Of a DNA stretch of 64,000 bases, positions 43,757 to 52,119 are shown piece by piece. The stretch comes from Oscillospiraceae bacterium (GTDB lineage Bacteria > Bacillota > Clostridia > Oscillospirales > Acutalibacteraceae), in NCBI GenBank assembly GCA_022483045.1, contig JAKVOA010000001.1:87001-151000 (forward strand). Reading direction: 5' to 3'. A program made the translations under genes and the position numbers. Each line of letters begins with the position of its first letter. Within the stretch, counting starts at the first letter, position 1. The notes below the pieces were generated by a model. That model was not told the origin of the DNA and did no database searches. It saw nothing but the letters and a program-made list of their open reading frames with translations.

Positions 43757-43785
43757 ATTATACAACGAGAAAGAAGAAAATGCAA
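43757..43785 (-). promoter_or_regulatory. Promoter of the unrecognised GT-A-like gene
   Basis: On the minus strand TTGCAT (43785-43780) and TATAAT (43762-43757) are 17 bases apart, about 75 bases before the start codon. Confidence 0.7.
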
Positions 43786-43921
43786 AATATGGAAGAGCAG
43801 AACAGAAATCGCAGCAATTTTTCTGTTGTTTGTCTGCTGGAATGACCCACGAGAAGCAAAGGAATTTTTTGAACCGGCAGACATGAAAAAGGAGTGTCCC
43901 AAAACAATAGGGCTTTATTGC

Positions 43922-43950
43922 TTGACAGTGCAAAAACGGTGTGCTATAAT
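43922..43950 (+). promoter_or_regulatory. Promoter of the Pot-type transporter operon (operon 1)
   Basis: Perfect TTGACA (43922-43927) and perfect TATAAT (43945-43950) have a 17-base spacer. The transcript would begin near 43957, just before the structured leader, 360 bases before the first gene. Such a strong promoter ahead of a terminator suggests control by attenuation. Confidence 0.85.
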
Positions 43951-43984
43951 CGACCCAACAAATTAAATATTTATGTGTGTAGTA

Positions 43985-44145
43985 CCGTTTGGGAAGCGGA
44001 TGTATTTTATGTATCCGATTAACAAGGGTGCTGCTCCAAAGGAACTTGTTTTTTCTGCGTATACGTGGAATAAAAAGTCGTTATGGAGAGTGGGAGCGTT
44101 TCTGTCGTTTAGAGATGCTGGTCCCTCTGTATAGCGGCTTTTCTT
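43985..44145 (+). ncRNA. Riboswitch-like structured leader, copy 1
   Basis: This element shares a gap-free block with the leader at 54605-54646: 35 of 42 bases from 44045 to 44086 are identical, including GCGT-TACGT and AAAAAGTCGTTATGG. An upstream hairpin (CGGAT 43997-44001 with ATCCG 44013-44017) has a counterpart in copy 2. The main stem AAAGTCGTTAT (44074-44084) pairs over 11 positions with ATAGCGGCTTT (44131-44141), and an internal GCTGGTYCC is shared. Stem changes between copies keep pairing. I do not recognise it as a known riboswitch class. The ligand is probably related to the purine-like genes it precedes. Confidence 0.68.
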
Positions 44146-44195
44146 TGTCCCTCGGCTTTTTTTGCAAAAAGAATAATGGAACCAATTTTAAAAGA

Positions 44196-44231
44196 CAAAG
44201 GCGTCATTCAAATGGCGCCTTTGCTTTTTTT
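44196..44231 (+). terminator. Conditional terminator of operon 1 leader
   Basis: CAAAGGCGTCATT pairs with AATGGCGCCTTTG (44196-44223), 13 pairs including one G-U around a tight loop, followed by C and seven T. It lies between the riboswitch-like element and the first gene. Confidence 0.88.
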
Positions 44232-44314
44232 GTACCCAAAAAATGTTAGATTAGATTTTATCAAAGAGTTTTAGAAATTAAATGAACATTAACCAAAGGA
44301 AAGGAATGATTCGT

Positions 44315-45139
44315 ATGAAAACAAAAAAGTATGGCTATATTCTTTTGCTGCCGTGCTTTTTATTTCTGGTTGTTTTTTTAATTCTTCCACTATTTGCTAT
44401 GCTGTTGTCTACGATCTTTAACCAGGGACAGTTTACGTTTAAGGGCTATTACAGTATGCTGAAAGATTCTTACTTCCAACAAGTCTTTTGGCGAAGCCTT
44501 AAGCTAAGCCTCATCAGTACAGTGGTTTGCGCGCTGTTAGGTTTTCCGGTTTCTTATTTTATCTCGAAACTGACACGAAGAAAAGGACTGTATATTGCGC
44601 TGGCCCTGTTTCCGCTAATGACCAGCCCCGTTGTACGCTCTTTCAGCTGGATGGTTATATTGGGGAAAAAAGGAATGATAAACACGGCGTTAATGTCTGC
44701 CAATATTATCAGCAGCCCGTTGAGCATGCTTTATAATGAATTTTCGATCGTTATGGGCTTTATCCAGCTAATGCTGCCAATGATGATTCTTTCACTGGTC
44801 GGCGTAATGGAAAATATAGACGACGACTTGATATGTGCTGCTGGCAGTTTGGGCGCATCACAAACTAAGGCTTTTTGGAAAGTGATCTTTCCACTAAGCA
44901 GCCCGGGGCTTATCAGTGGCAGCGTGCTTGTGTTTTGCGGATGCTTAACCGCATATACCACCCCGCAGCTGCTAGGCGGCTCTAAATCGCGGGTCTTGTC
45001 AACGCTCATTTATCAAAATGCAATGTCGCTGAATGATTGGGTGAGTGCCTCTATCGTTGCGGTCATTATGATTGTCGTTTCTGTTACAGTAACAGAGTGT
45101 ATCAATAAACTTGCACAGAAAACAAGTTCTGTGTCATGA
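44315..45139 (+). CDS. ABC transporter permease, PotB-like
   Basis: This 274-residue inner-membrane permease of the spermidine/putrescine-type importer family is taken from ATG 44315, nine bases after AAAGGA. Earlier in-frame ATGs are on or before that site. There are about six helices, and the EAA cytosolic loop reads DDDLICAAGSLGASQTKAFWKVIFPLSSPG. It pairs with the second permease at 47525. The importer family takes up polyamines, iron, thiamine, 2-aminoethylphosphonate and other small compounds, so the family does not fix the substrate. Confidence 0.92.
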   Translation: MKTKKYGYILLLPCFLFLVVFLILPLFAMLLSTIFNQGQFTFKGYYSMLKDSYFQQVFWRSLKLSLISTVVCALLGFPVSYFISKLTRRKGLYIALALFPLMTSPVVRSFSWMVILGKKGMINTALMSANIISSPLSMLYNEFSIVMGFIQLMLPMMILSLVGVMENIDDDLICAAGSLGASQTKAFWKVIFPLSSPGLISGSVLVFCGCLTAYTTPQLLGGSKSRVLSTLIYQNAMSLNDWVSASIVAVIMIVVSVTVTECINKLAQKTSSVS

Positions 45140-45157
45140 GTAGGAAAGGATGAATAA

Positions 45158-46207
45158 ATGATGCCACTGCTGCATCTTGAGAACATTTCTGCCGGATATG
45201 GTGAAAATATTATTTTAAAGCATTTTCATTTGTCCGTGGAAAAGGGAAAGCTGGTCTCTTTGCTGGGGCCGTCTGGCTGTGGAAAGACGACGACACTTCG
45301 GCTGATTGGTGGCTTTTCAGAGCCGGTCGAGGGAAAAATTATGTTTGATGGCCATGACTATACAAAGCTTCCTGCACACAAAAGGAACTTTGGGTTTGTT
45401 TTTCAAAGCTACGCTCTTTTCCCTAATATGACTATTTTTGATAATGTGGCTTTTGGCCTAAAAATGAGAAAGATAGGTAAGGACGAAATCCAAAGAAGCG
45501 TTCCCAAAATACTGGAAACGGTAGACCTGAAGGGATATGAAAATCGTTTTCCAAAGGAACTTTCGGGCGGCCAGCGTCAGCGTGTGGCCCTAGCTAGGGC
45601 ATTGGTGATACAACCTAGTCTTTTGCTGATGGACGAGCCTCTTTCCAATCTGGATGCAAAGTTGAGAATCAAAATGCGTGTGGAAATCCGCCGTATTCAA
45701 CAGCAGCTTGGCATTACGACCATTTATGTTACGCATGATCAGGAAGAGTGCTTTGCTATTTCAGATGAAGTAGCTATTATGAATAAAGGCGTAATTGAGC
45801 AGATGGATTCGCCAGAAAACATTTATAAATATCCCAAAACAGAATTTATTGCACGCTTTGTAGGATTTGAAAATTTCTTTACGCTGACGAAAGCAGATAT
45901 TCCGGGAAAATATCGCGCAGTGGACCAGTCGGTGTTTGCGGTGAAAGACGAAGCTGAAGGAACGCACTTTAAAGCATGTATTCGCCCGGAAGATGTAAAA
46001 ATGCGGCCGGCAGATACATCTGGCGAGAATCTTGTAAAGGGTAAAATAAAAGTAGCTACCTACTTGGGTAAGCAGTACCAATATAATATTGAAACAAAGC
46101 TTGGCGGTTTGGTTGTGAAGTCAGAAGAAGAAAATCATAAAATCAATGAAAATGTAGCGCTTTCTATTCCGCCCGAAAAGATGATTCTAATCAAATCCAA
46201 CGACTGA
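45158..46207 (+). CDS. ABC transporter ATP-binding protein, PotA-like
   Basis: This 349-residue ATPase has Walker A GPSGCGKTT near 42, the Q-loop GFVFQSYALFPNMT, signature LSGGQRQRVALARAL, Walker B LLLMDEPLSNLD, and switch His in YVTHDQEE. The C-terminal TOBE-like regulatory domain (about 240-349) contains ACIRPEDVKM. It energises the importer made with the two permeases and the binding protein. Confidence 0.94.
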   Translation: MMPLLHLENISAGYGENIILKHFHLSVEKGKLVSLLGPSGCGKTTTLRLIGGFSEPVEGKIMFDGHDYTKLPAHKRNFGFVFQSYALFPNMTIFDNVAFGLKMRKIGKDEIQRSVPKILETVDLKGYENRFPKELSGGQRQRVALARALVIQPSLLLMDEPLSNLDAKLRIKMRVEIRRIQQQLGITTIYVTHDQEECFAISDEVAIMNKGVIEQMDSPENIYKYPKTEFIARFVGFENFFTLTKADIPGKYRAVDQSVFAVKDEAEGTHFKACIRPEDVKMRPADTSGENLVKGKIKVATYLGKQYQYNIETKLGGLVVKSEEENHKINENVALSIPPEKMILIKSND

Positions 46208-46249
46208 TATCCCTTTTGGGGGTTCAGAAATATTTAGGAGGGCAAAACT

Positions 46250-47371
46250 ATGAAAATCCGCAAAATAACCATGACGGCAACTGCAGCGCTGCTTGCAGCT
46301 GCAACACTGACGGCGTGCGGCGGCCAAGTAGCTTCTTCCGCTGCATCCGTCACCGCTGCGGGATCCGCCACTGCTTCTGCAAGTAAAAGCGGCGCGACCG
46401 AGACACTAGTCGTTTCAACCTGGGGCTTTAATTCTGACAAAGAAAAAGAAAATGTATATGAGCCTTTCGAGAAAAAGTACAACTGCAAGGTCGTGGTTGA
46501 AGAAGGCAACAACGGCGAGCGCCTTGCAAAATTGGAACAGAACCCTTCCGCTTATGATGTTGTAAACTTTGCCGATTATTATGCACTGCAGGCGATTCAG
46601 AAAGGCCTGATCGCAAAACTTGACAGAAGCAAATTAACCAACTTGGATAAAATTTACGACAAAGCAAAAACACCCAACGGCAGCGATTATGGACCTGCCT
46701 TTACCTTTAACCGAATGGGTATTATGTATGATAAGAAGACTGTGAAAACACCGATTACTTCATGGAAAGACTTGTGGCGCTCTGACCTAAAGGGCATGAT
46801 TGCCATTCCCGACATCAGCACTACCACCGGCCCCATGATGCTGAATATCGCAGCCAATCAGCTTGGCAGCAAGCTCTCTGTTGATAATACAGACAAGGTT
46901 TTCAGCAAGCTGAAAGAAATGGCTCCCAATGTTGTAAAGTATTATTCTAAATCTTCCGATGTTGTTAACATGTTTAACCAGGGCGAAGTTTCGGTTGCTG
47001 TACTGCAGGACTTTTCTTCTGCAACGATTCGCAAGGCTTCCAGTGATTTTGTTTGGGTAGACCCCTCTGAGGGCACATGGGGATGTTGCAATGTTTCCAA
47101 CATCTCTTCTGGAAGCAAACACAAAGAATTGGCACAAAAGTACATTGACTTTTTACTTGACAAAGATGTGCAGAAAAATGAAGCAGCCGGTACGGGCAAT
47201 GCACCGGTGCGCTCGGATGTAAAGCTGACAGCACAGGAAAGCCAGTCGATGACTTATGGTCAGAAGCAGGTTGATTCCATTCAGTACCCGGATTGGAACC
47301 TGTACATGAAAAACAGCAAAACATGGACAGACCTTTGGAACAAAGATTTAAATACCGAGAGCGGGAAATAA
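46250..47371 (+). CDS. Extracellular substrate-binding lipoprotein, PotD-like
   Basis: This 373-residue protein has a signal peptide with a lipobox (LTAC, Cys near residue 23), followed by a Ser/Ala-rich linker. The binding domain starts ETLVVSTWGFNSDKEKENVYEPFEKKYNCKV, the type 2 periplasmic-binding fold of the PotD/spermidine group. The pocket residues do not allow the ligand to be named. It is followed by a hairpin, which may let it be made in excess over the membrane parts. Confidence 0.92.
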   Translation: MKIRKITMTATAALLAAATLTACGGQVASSAASVTAAGSATASASKSGATETLVVSTWGFNSDKEKENVYEPFEKKYNCKVVVEEGNNGERLAKLEQNPSAYDVVNFADYYALQAIQKGLIAKLDRSKLTNLDKIYDKAKTPNGSDYGPAFTFNRMGIMYDKKTVKTPITSWKDLWRSDLKGMIAIPDISTTTGPMMLNIAANQLGSKLSVDNTDKVFSKLKEMAPNVVKYYSKSSDVVNMFNQGEVSVAVLQDFSSATIRKASSDFVWVDPSEGTWGCCNVSNISSGSKHKELAQKYIDFLLDKDVQKNEAAGTGNAPVRSDVKLTAQESQSMTYGQKQVDSIQYPDWNLYMKNSKTWTDLWNKDLNTESGK

Positions 47372-47458
47372 TCTGCCAGGTGCCCTAAAAGCTCTTTGCT
47401 GTTTTCGCTGCAGAGATATGTGCTGCAAAAGGCATAGGGCAATATAACGGATAGACTT

Positions 47459-47495
47459 AAAAATCGGCTGGTAATCTTTTTGCCAGCCGATTTTT
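47459..47495 (+). terminator. Intercistronic hairpin between binding protein and permease
   Basis: A 13-bp perfect stem (AAAAATCGGCTGG 47459-47471 with CCAGCCGATTTTT 47483-47495) lies in the 150-base gap. It may act as a partial terminator or protect the upstream message, since operon genes continue beyond it. Confidence 0.7.
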
Positions 47496-47524
47496 AAGAT
47501 GATGCCCATAAGGAGGCCGTAAAA

Positions 47525-48304
47525 TTGAAACACAATTATTTTGTTAGTATTATTACCGCGCTGGTTTATATTTTTCTGATTGGTCCGCTGTTTATCATTG
47601 CGGGCGCTTCTTTTGGCACAGAGGAATATCTGCAATTCCCGCCCAAAGGTTTTACACTACACTGGTTCCAAAATATTTTAGAGGTTGGCAACTTTCTGCC
47701 TGCTTGTGCGGTCAGCATCGAGATAGCCATTTTGGCAACAGTGATTGCACTGCTTATCGGTGTGCCGTCTGCTTATGCATTTAGCCGCTTTTCATTTCCG
47801 GGCAAGAAAGTAATGAATATTATTTTTCAGTCGCCGATTCTGGTTCCGGGCATTGTAATGGGCTTTATTCTCATGCGCTATATCATTGTACAGTTTAATC
47901 TTCCGGTCCTTTTAAGTCTGCTTGTCGGCCATACGTTGCTTGTTATTCCCTATGTTATGCGCAACGTCTGCGCCAGCTTAAGTAATTTTGACCCCTCTGT
48001 AGAAGAGGCGGCAATGAGCCTGGGGGCAAACCGCGCTGTTGTGATTTGCAGAATAGTCCTTCCAAATATCAAGTCCGGCATACTGGCGGCGTGCATCCTT
48101 TCAATTGTAAATTCCTTTAACAATGTCCCACTTTCTGTTTTTCTTTCCGGGCCTGGCGTGACGACACTGCCGATTTCTATGCTCAACTATGTCGAGTATC
48201 ACTTTGATCCGACCGTTGCGGCGCTGTCTACAGTTTTAATGCTTGTCACGGTTGTCATTATGTTGATTGTAGATAAAACGCTGGGCTTGAAGTCGATTGC
48301 CTGA
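47525..48304 (+). CDS. ABC transporter permease, PotC-like
   Basis: This 259-residue second permease of the importer starts with TTG 47525, eight bases after AAGGAGG. It has six helices, and its EAA loop reads DPSVEEAAMSLGANRAVVICRIVLPNIKSG. Its end overlaps the region upstream of the adenine-deaminase-like gene. Confidence 0.92.
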   Translation: MKHNYFVSIITALVYIFLIGPLFIIAGASFGTEEYLQFPPKGFTLHWFQNILEVGNFLPACAVSIEIAILATVIALLIGVPSAYAFSRFSFPGKKVMNIIFQSPILVPGIVMGFILMRYIIVQFNLPVLLSLLVGHTLLVIPYVMRNVCASLSNFDPSVEEAAMSLGANRAVVICRIVLPNIKSGILAACILSIVNSFNNVPLSVFLSGPGVTTLPISMLNYVEYHFDPTVAALSTVLMLVTVVIMLIVDKTLGLKSIA

Positions 48305-48338
48305 TGTAAAAGCCGGCCCAAAAAGGAGTGTAAAGTGG

Positions 48339-50051
48339 ATGCTGCAGGCTGACCTGTTGATAAAAAATGTGAAAGTCTTTAACAGTGCCTTTAAGCACTT
48401 TTATGACAGCGCTGTTGCCGTGCGTGCGGGGCGCATTTTATATGTAGGTACACAGGCACTGAATCAAATAGAAGCGAAAGCCACAGTCGACGGTGGCGGC
48501 CAGTATCTGGTGCCGGGTCTGATTGACATACATTTACATATTGAAAGCTCTATGATTACCCCGCCTGCATTTTCTGAGATGCTGCTGCGAAATGGTGTAA
48601 CCACCTGTGTGGCGGAGCCGCATGAAATTGCGAATGTTTTTGGCATGGATGGTGTTTTGTCTTTCCTCGCCCTTTCTCAAAAATGTGCCGCAGATATTTT
48701 TTACGGAATACCCAGTTCTGTGCCCTCTACAGCTCTGGAAACCAGTGGCGGAACAATCGGAACAGAGGATTTGCACCGATTGCTTCAGGACCCGCGGGTG
48801 CTTTGTCTAGGAGAGGTTATGGACTGCCGCACTCTGGTACAGTATCCGGATTCCCACATTGCCCAAATGGTAGCCGCTATGCAGCGAGAACGCAATATGC
48901 CAATTATTGAGGGTCACTGCCCGCGCTTCAGGGGACTTGCGCTTGCTCGCATCCTGTTTTGCGGGGTGGATTCTGACCATACAGAACAGACACCGCAGGG
49001 CATGCGGGAGCGTATTGCAAACGGCATGTTCGTCGAGATTCAAGAAAAGTCGCTTACACAGGAAATCATTGATTTTTGCGTAAAAAATCCGGTGGGCGGG
49101 CATTTCTGCTTTGTTACAGACGACGTTATGGCGGACCAACTGCAGAAAGGGCATCTTAATCGGCTGGTGCGGAAAGCAATCGCGTTGGGTATGCCGCCGG
49201 AAGATGCCATTTACGCCGCCAGTGCCTCGCCTGCCGCCCGTATGAATCTGCGCGACCGTGGTTCAGTGGCACCCGGAAAACTTGCAGATTTTCTTTTGCT
49301 GGATGATTTGCGGCAGTTTCGAGTGAAACAGGTGTACAAGCGTGGTGTGCTTGTAAAAGAAAACAAAAAGGAAAATAAAGCTGCTGGTCACTTCTTTCCG
49401 GAAAGATTTTATCACAGCGTACACCTGCCTCTGCGCACAGAAAAGGATTTTCTTGTGTTCACACCCCCAGGAAGCCAAGCAGTACACTGCCGCGTCATAG
49501 CCGTGCAGCCGGGAACTACTTTTACAGAAGAACAGATTGTGCGGCTGCCTGCAACACAGGGCCGCCTAAACTGGAAAAGTAATTCTCAGCTCTGCTTAGG
49601 TACAGTGTTTGAGCGCCACCACGGCAGCGGCCGTGTTGGTATGGGGCTGTTGACCGGCAGCTGCCTGCACGCCGGGGCAGCGGCAACTAGTTACGCGCAT
49701 GACCATCATAACCTTTTTGTTGTCGGCAGAGATGAGCGGGACATGGCTCTCGCCGCCAATATGGTTATTAAAAACGGCGGGGGGATCTGTGTCGTCAGGG
49801 ATGGGAAGGTACTGGAGCTTGTTCCGTTGGCAGTGGGCGGTATCCTTTCAGAGGAGCCGGCTGAGCAAGTCGGCAGGAAGGTGGCCTGTGCCACAGCGGC
49901 TTTGCGCGCTTTGGGCTGGCAGCATGAAAATCCGATTATGTCTTTGTGTACGGTGAGTCTACCTGTCAGCCCAGCACTTAAATTGACAGACCGCGGATTG
50001 GTGGATGTACAGGGCGGGCATATTGTGCCCCTGTTTTTGGAAGAGGAATAA
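48339..50051 (+). CDS. Adenine-deaminase-family amidohydrolase (paralogue 1)
   Basis: This 570-residue protein is taken from ATG 48339, ten bases after AAGGAG. It has the adenine deaminase layout: a binuclear metal barrel followed by a C-terminal domain (AGAAATSYAHDHHNLFVVG). Metal residues are all present: IHLHIES (His65, His67), CLGEVMD (Glu159), EGHCPRF (His193), DSDHTEQT (His214) and VTDDVM (Asp261). The region around His193-His214 departs from the canonical GHAPGL...DHE pattern, so a purine-related ring other than adenine is possible. It follows the importer and precedes two M20 hydrolases. Confidence 0.85.
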   Translation: MLQADLLIKNVKVFNSAFKHFYDSAVAVRAGRILYVGTQALNQIEAKATVDGGGQYLVPGLIDIHLHIESSMITPPAFSEMLLRNGVTTCVAEPHEIANVFGMDGVLSFLALSQKCAADIFYGIPSSVPSTALETSGGTIGTEDLHRLLQDPRVLCLGEVMDCRTLVQYPDSHIAQMVAAMQRERNMPIIEGHCPRFRGLALARILFCGVDSDHTEQTPQGMRERIANGMFVEIQEKSLTQEIIDFCVKNPVGGHFCFVTDDVMADQLQKGHLNRLVRKAIALGMPPEDAIYAASASPAARMNLRDRGSVAPGKLADFLLLDDLRQFRVKQVYKRGVLVKENKKENKAAGHFFPERFYHSVHLPLRTEKDFLVFTPPGSQAVHCRVIAVQPGTTFTEEQIVRLPATQGRLNWKSNSQLCLGTVFERHHGSGRVGMGLLTGSCLHAGAAATSYAHDHHNLFVVGRDERDMALAANMVIKNGGGICVVRDGKVLELVPLAVGGILSEEPAEQVGRKVACATAALRALGWQHENPIMSLCTVSLPVSPALKLTDRGLVDVQGGHIVPLFLEEE

Positions 50052-50054
50052 CAA

Positions 50055-51272
50055 ATGATTGAACATGAAATAGCAAAGCGGTGCCGCGTACTGTTGACCG
50101 CGCCTGCCGTACAAAAGACATTAAAGCAGCTGCAGGCTTGGGATGAGAATACCTTACAGGAACAAATTGAAATTTGCGAAATTACTGCCGCTCCGTTTCA
50201 TGAACAGCAGCGTGCGGATTTTTTTCTTGGTAAGCTGCAGCAAATCGGTTTGCAGGAGATCCATAAAGATTCCGCAGGCAATGTCCTGGGCAGCAGTGCC
50301 TGCGGAAATGATGGGAAATTGCTGATTGCGGCGCATTTGGATACCGTCTTTGCCCAGGGAACCGATACCAGAGTAAAAAGAGCCGAGGGCCGGCTGCACG
50401 CTCCGGGTTTGGTAGATGATTCGCGCGGGTTAGCAGAGGTACTAGCGGTCGCTCGTGCATTGCAGTACAGCGGAATCAAGACATGGCGCAAAGTCGTTTT
50501 TTGCGGGGATGTGGGCGAAGAGGGAACAGGCAACCTGCGCGGTGTACGGCATATTTTTCAGCATACAAAAGGAATCTCCGGTTTTGTTTCACTGGATGGC
50601 TTTATGGACCCTGCTGCTATTACTTATCTGGGCATGGGCAGCAAGCGGTACGAGGCTACCTATACGGGCCCGGGTGGGCACAGCCTGTACAATTTTGGCA
50701 GGCCCAGCGCAGTGCACGCCGCTGGGCGCGCAATCGCAAAAATCGCCGAGCTGCCTTCTCTGCCCGGCACAACCTTTACGGTGGGCACGGTAAAAGGCGG
50801 CTCTGCGGTGAACGCTATTGCGGCAAAAGCCGGCATGCAGATTGACCTGCGCGGAGAGAATCCGCAGAATTTGAGCAAACTTGAGCAGGCAGTACAGAAA
50901 TGCCTAAAAAGTGCCGCGCAGGACGAAAATAGCCGCTGGAAGAGCAAGTCAATTCAACTGAAAGTAGAAGAAATTGGGAGCCGGCCGTGTGGTGTACAAC
51001 CGGCTGATGCTGATATTGTTGTGGCTGCTGCATGCGCGACAAAAGCGGTCGGCCTGACGCCGCGTCTGGAGCCCCCAAGCAGCACGGACAGCAACATTCC
51101 CATTTGTTTAGGAATTCCTGCGGTAACATTAGACTGTGGGGGGAAAGCTGGCGGTACACATTCTTTTTCAGAGTGGTTTTTGCCGCGGCAGTCTTTCCTT
51201 GGGCCGCAACGCGCTTTTTTGCTGGTGCTGCTGTTGTCTGGCGCTGAGGGGATTATCCCGCCGCTGCTCTGA
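50055..51272 (+). CDS. M20 family metallohydrolase (peptidase/deacylase type)
   Basis: This 405-residue cytosolic zinc hydrolase has the metal ligands HLDTVF, VDDSRG, GDVGEEGTG and a late GGTHSFSEW. The dimerisation domain is in the middle (GPGGHSLYNFGRPSAVHAAGR). M20 enzymes split amide bonds of peptides, N-acyl or N-carbamoyl amino acids and ureido compounds. It begins three bases after the previous stop. In this operon a ureido or formimino substrate is conceivable, but the family does not decide this. Confidence 0.9.
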   Translation: MIEHEIAKRCRVLLTAPAVQKTLKQLQAWDENTLQEQIEICEITAAPFHEQQRADFFLGKLQQIGLQEIHKDSAGNVLGSSACGNDGKLLIAAHLDTVFAQGTDTRVKRAEGRLHAPGLVDDSRGLAEVLAVARALQYSGIKTWRKVVFCGDVGEEGTGNLRGVRHIFQHTKGISGFVSLDGFMDPAAITYLGMGSKRYEATYTGPGGHSLYNFGRPSAVHAAGRAIAKIAELPSLPGTTFTVGTVKGGSAVNAIAAKAGMQIDLRGENPQNLSKLEQAVQKCLKSAAQDENSRWKSKSIQLKVEEIGSRPCGVQPADADIVVAAACATKAVGLTPRLEPPSSTDSNIPICLGIPAVTLDCGGKAGGTHSFSEWFLPRQSFLGPQRAFLLVLLLSGAEGIIPPLL

Positions 51273-51310
51273 TTTGCCTTTTAACTTAACAGAATGGGAG
51301 GAAACCGCCT

Positions 51311-52093
51311 GTGCATTTTTCCGCAGAGACTTATCTGATCCTTTGTCCCATGCTCTTTTTGGCTGCTTTTGTAGATTCATCTGCTGGGGGCGGCGGCCTT
51401 ATCTCTATTCCGGCGTATTTATTTGTTGGTGTTCCTATCCATTTTACATACGGCACTAATAAATTTACGTCTGGCATGGCTGCGCTGCTTTCGTCTTCTC
51501 AGTATATTCGCCATGGAAAAGTACCGGGTAACGCCACTGCGGTATCAGCGGCGGGTGCGCTGGTCGGCGCGGTCGCCGGGGCTAGGCTGGCATTGTTTTT
51601 AAGTGACTATGTATTGCGCGTTATTTTAATCTTTGTGCTTCCGGCAGCGGCTGTGTTTATGCTGCTAAATAAAAACAGCCTTAAAGCTTCAAATAAAAAT
51701 GACGGTCTGCCCGATAAGAAGCTCTACCCGCGCGCGCTTCTCATCGGTTTGCTCTTGGGTATGTATGATGGTTTCTTTGGTCCGGGAACAGGTACGTTTT
51801 TAATTCTTGCCATGACAGCTCTTCTTGGCTACGATCTGATTACGGCCTGCAGCAGCGCGAGGGTGGTCAATCTGGTTTCTAATCTTGCGTCACTTTTTAC
51901 TTTTATAGCGGGTGGAAAAGTGCTGTGGCAACTTGCAGTACCGGGTGCCTGCTGCTCAGTCGTTGGCGGTTATTTCGGTTCAAAATGTACACTGAAATAT
52001 GGCTCTAAATTTGTTCGGCCCATCATCTTTATTGTCATTTTTCTGCTTCTTATCAAAATGATTGTCGGATTTGTACAGGGATCCTCTCTATGA
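51311..52093 (+). CDS. TSUP (TauE/SafE) family membrane transporter
   Basis: This 260-residue protein has about eight helices and the TSUP repeats FVDSSAGGGGLISIPAYL near the start and FFGPGTGTFLILAMTALLGYD in the second half. The family exports sulfite, sulfonates or other organic anions. The start is GTG 51311, after GGGAGG. It may expel an acidic end product of the pathway. The four-base ATGA overlap with an upstream start of the next gene is probably not used. Confidence 0.9.
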   Translation: MHFSAETYLILCPMLFLAAFVDSSAGGGGLISIPAYLFVGVPIHFTYGTNKFTSGMAALLSSSQYIRHGKVPGNATAVSAAGALVGAVAGARLALFLSDYVLRVILIFVLPAAAVFMLLNKNSLKASNKNDGLPDKKLYPRALLIGLLLGMYDGFFGPGTGTFLILAMTALLGYDLITACSSARVVNLVSNLASLFTFIAGGKVLWQLAVPGACCSVVGGYFGSKCTLKYGSKFVRPIIFIVIFLLLIKMIVGFVQGSSL

Positions 52094-52119
52094 TTCAAAA
52101 GGACTGGAGGTTGTCAGAC

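Noticed and set aside
43985-44145. Known purine, THF or guanidine riboswitch
   Set aside because: The three-way junction and conserved loop sequences of purine riboswitches are absent, and neither copy fits the THF or guanidine patterns I know.
43989-44249. Small plus-strand gene in the operon 1 leader
   Set aside because: The frame lies across the structured RNA and terminator and has no ribosome site or recognisable product.
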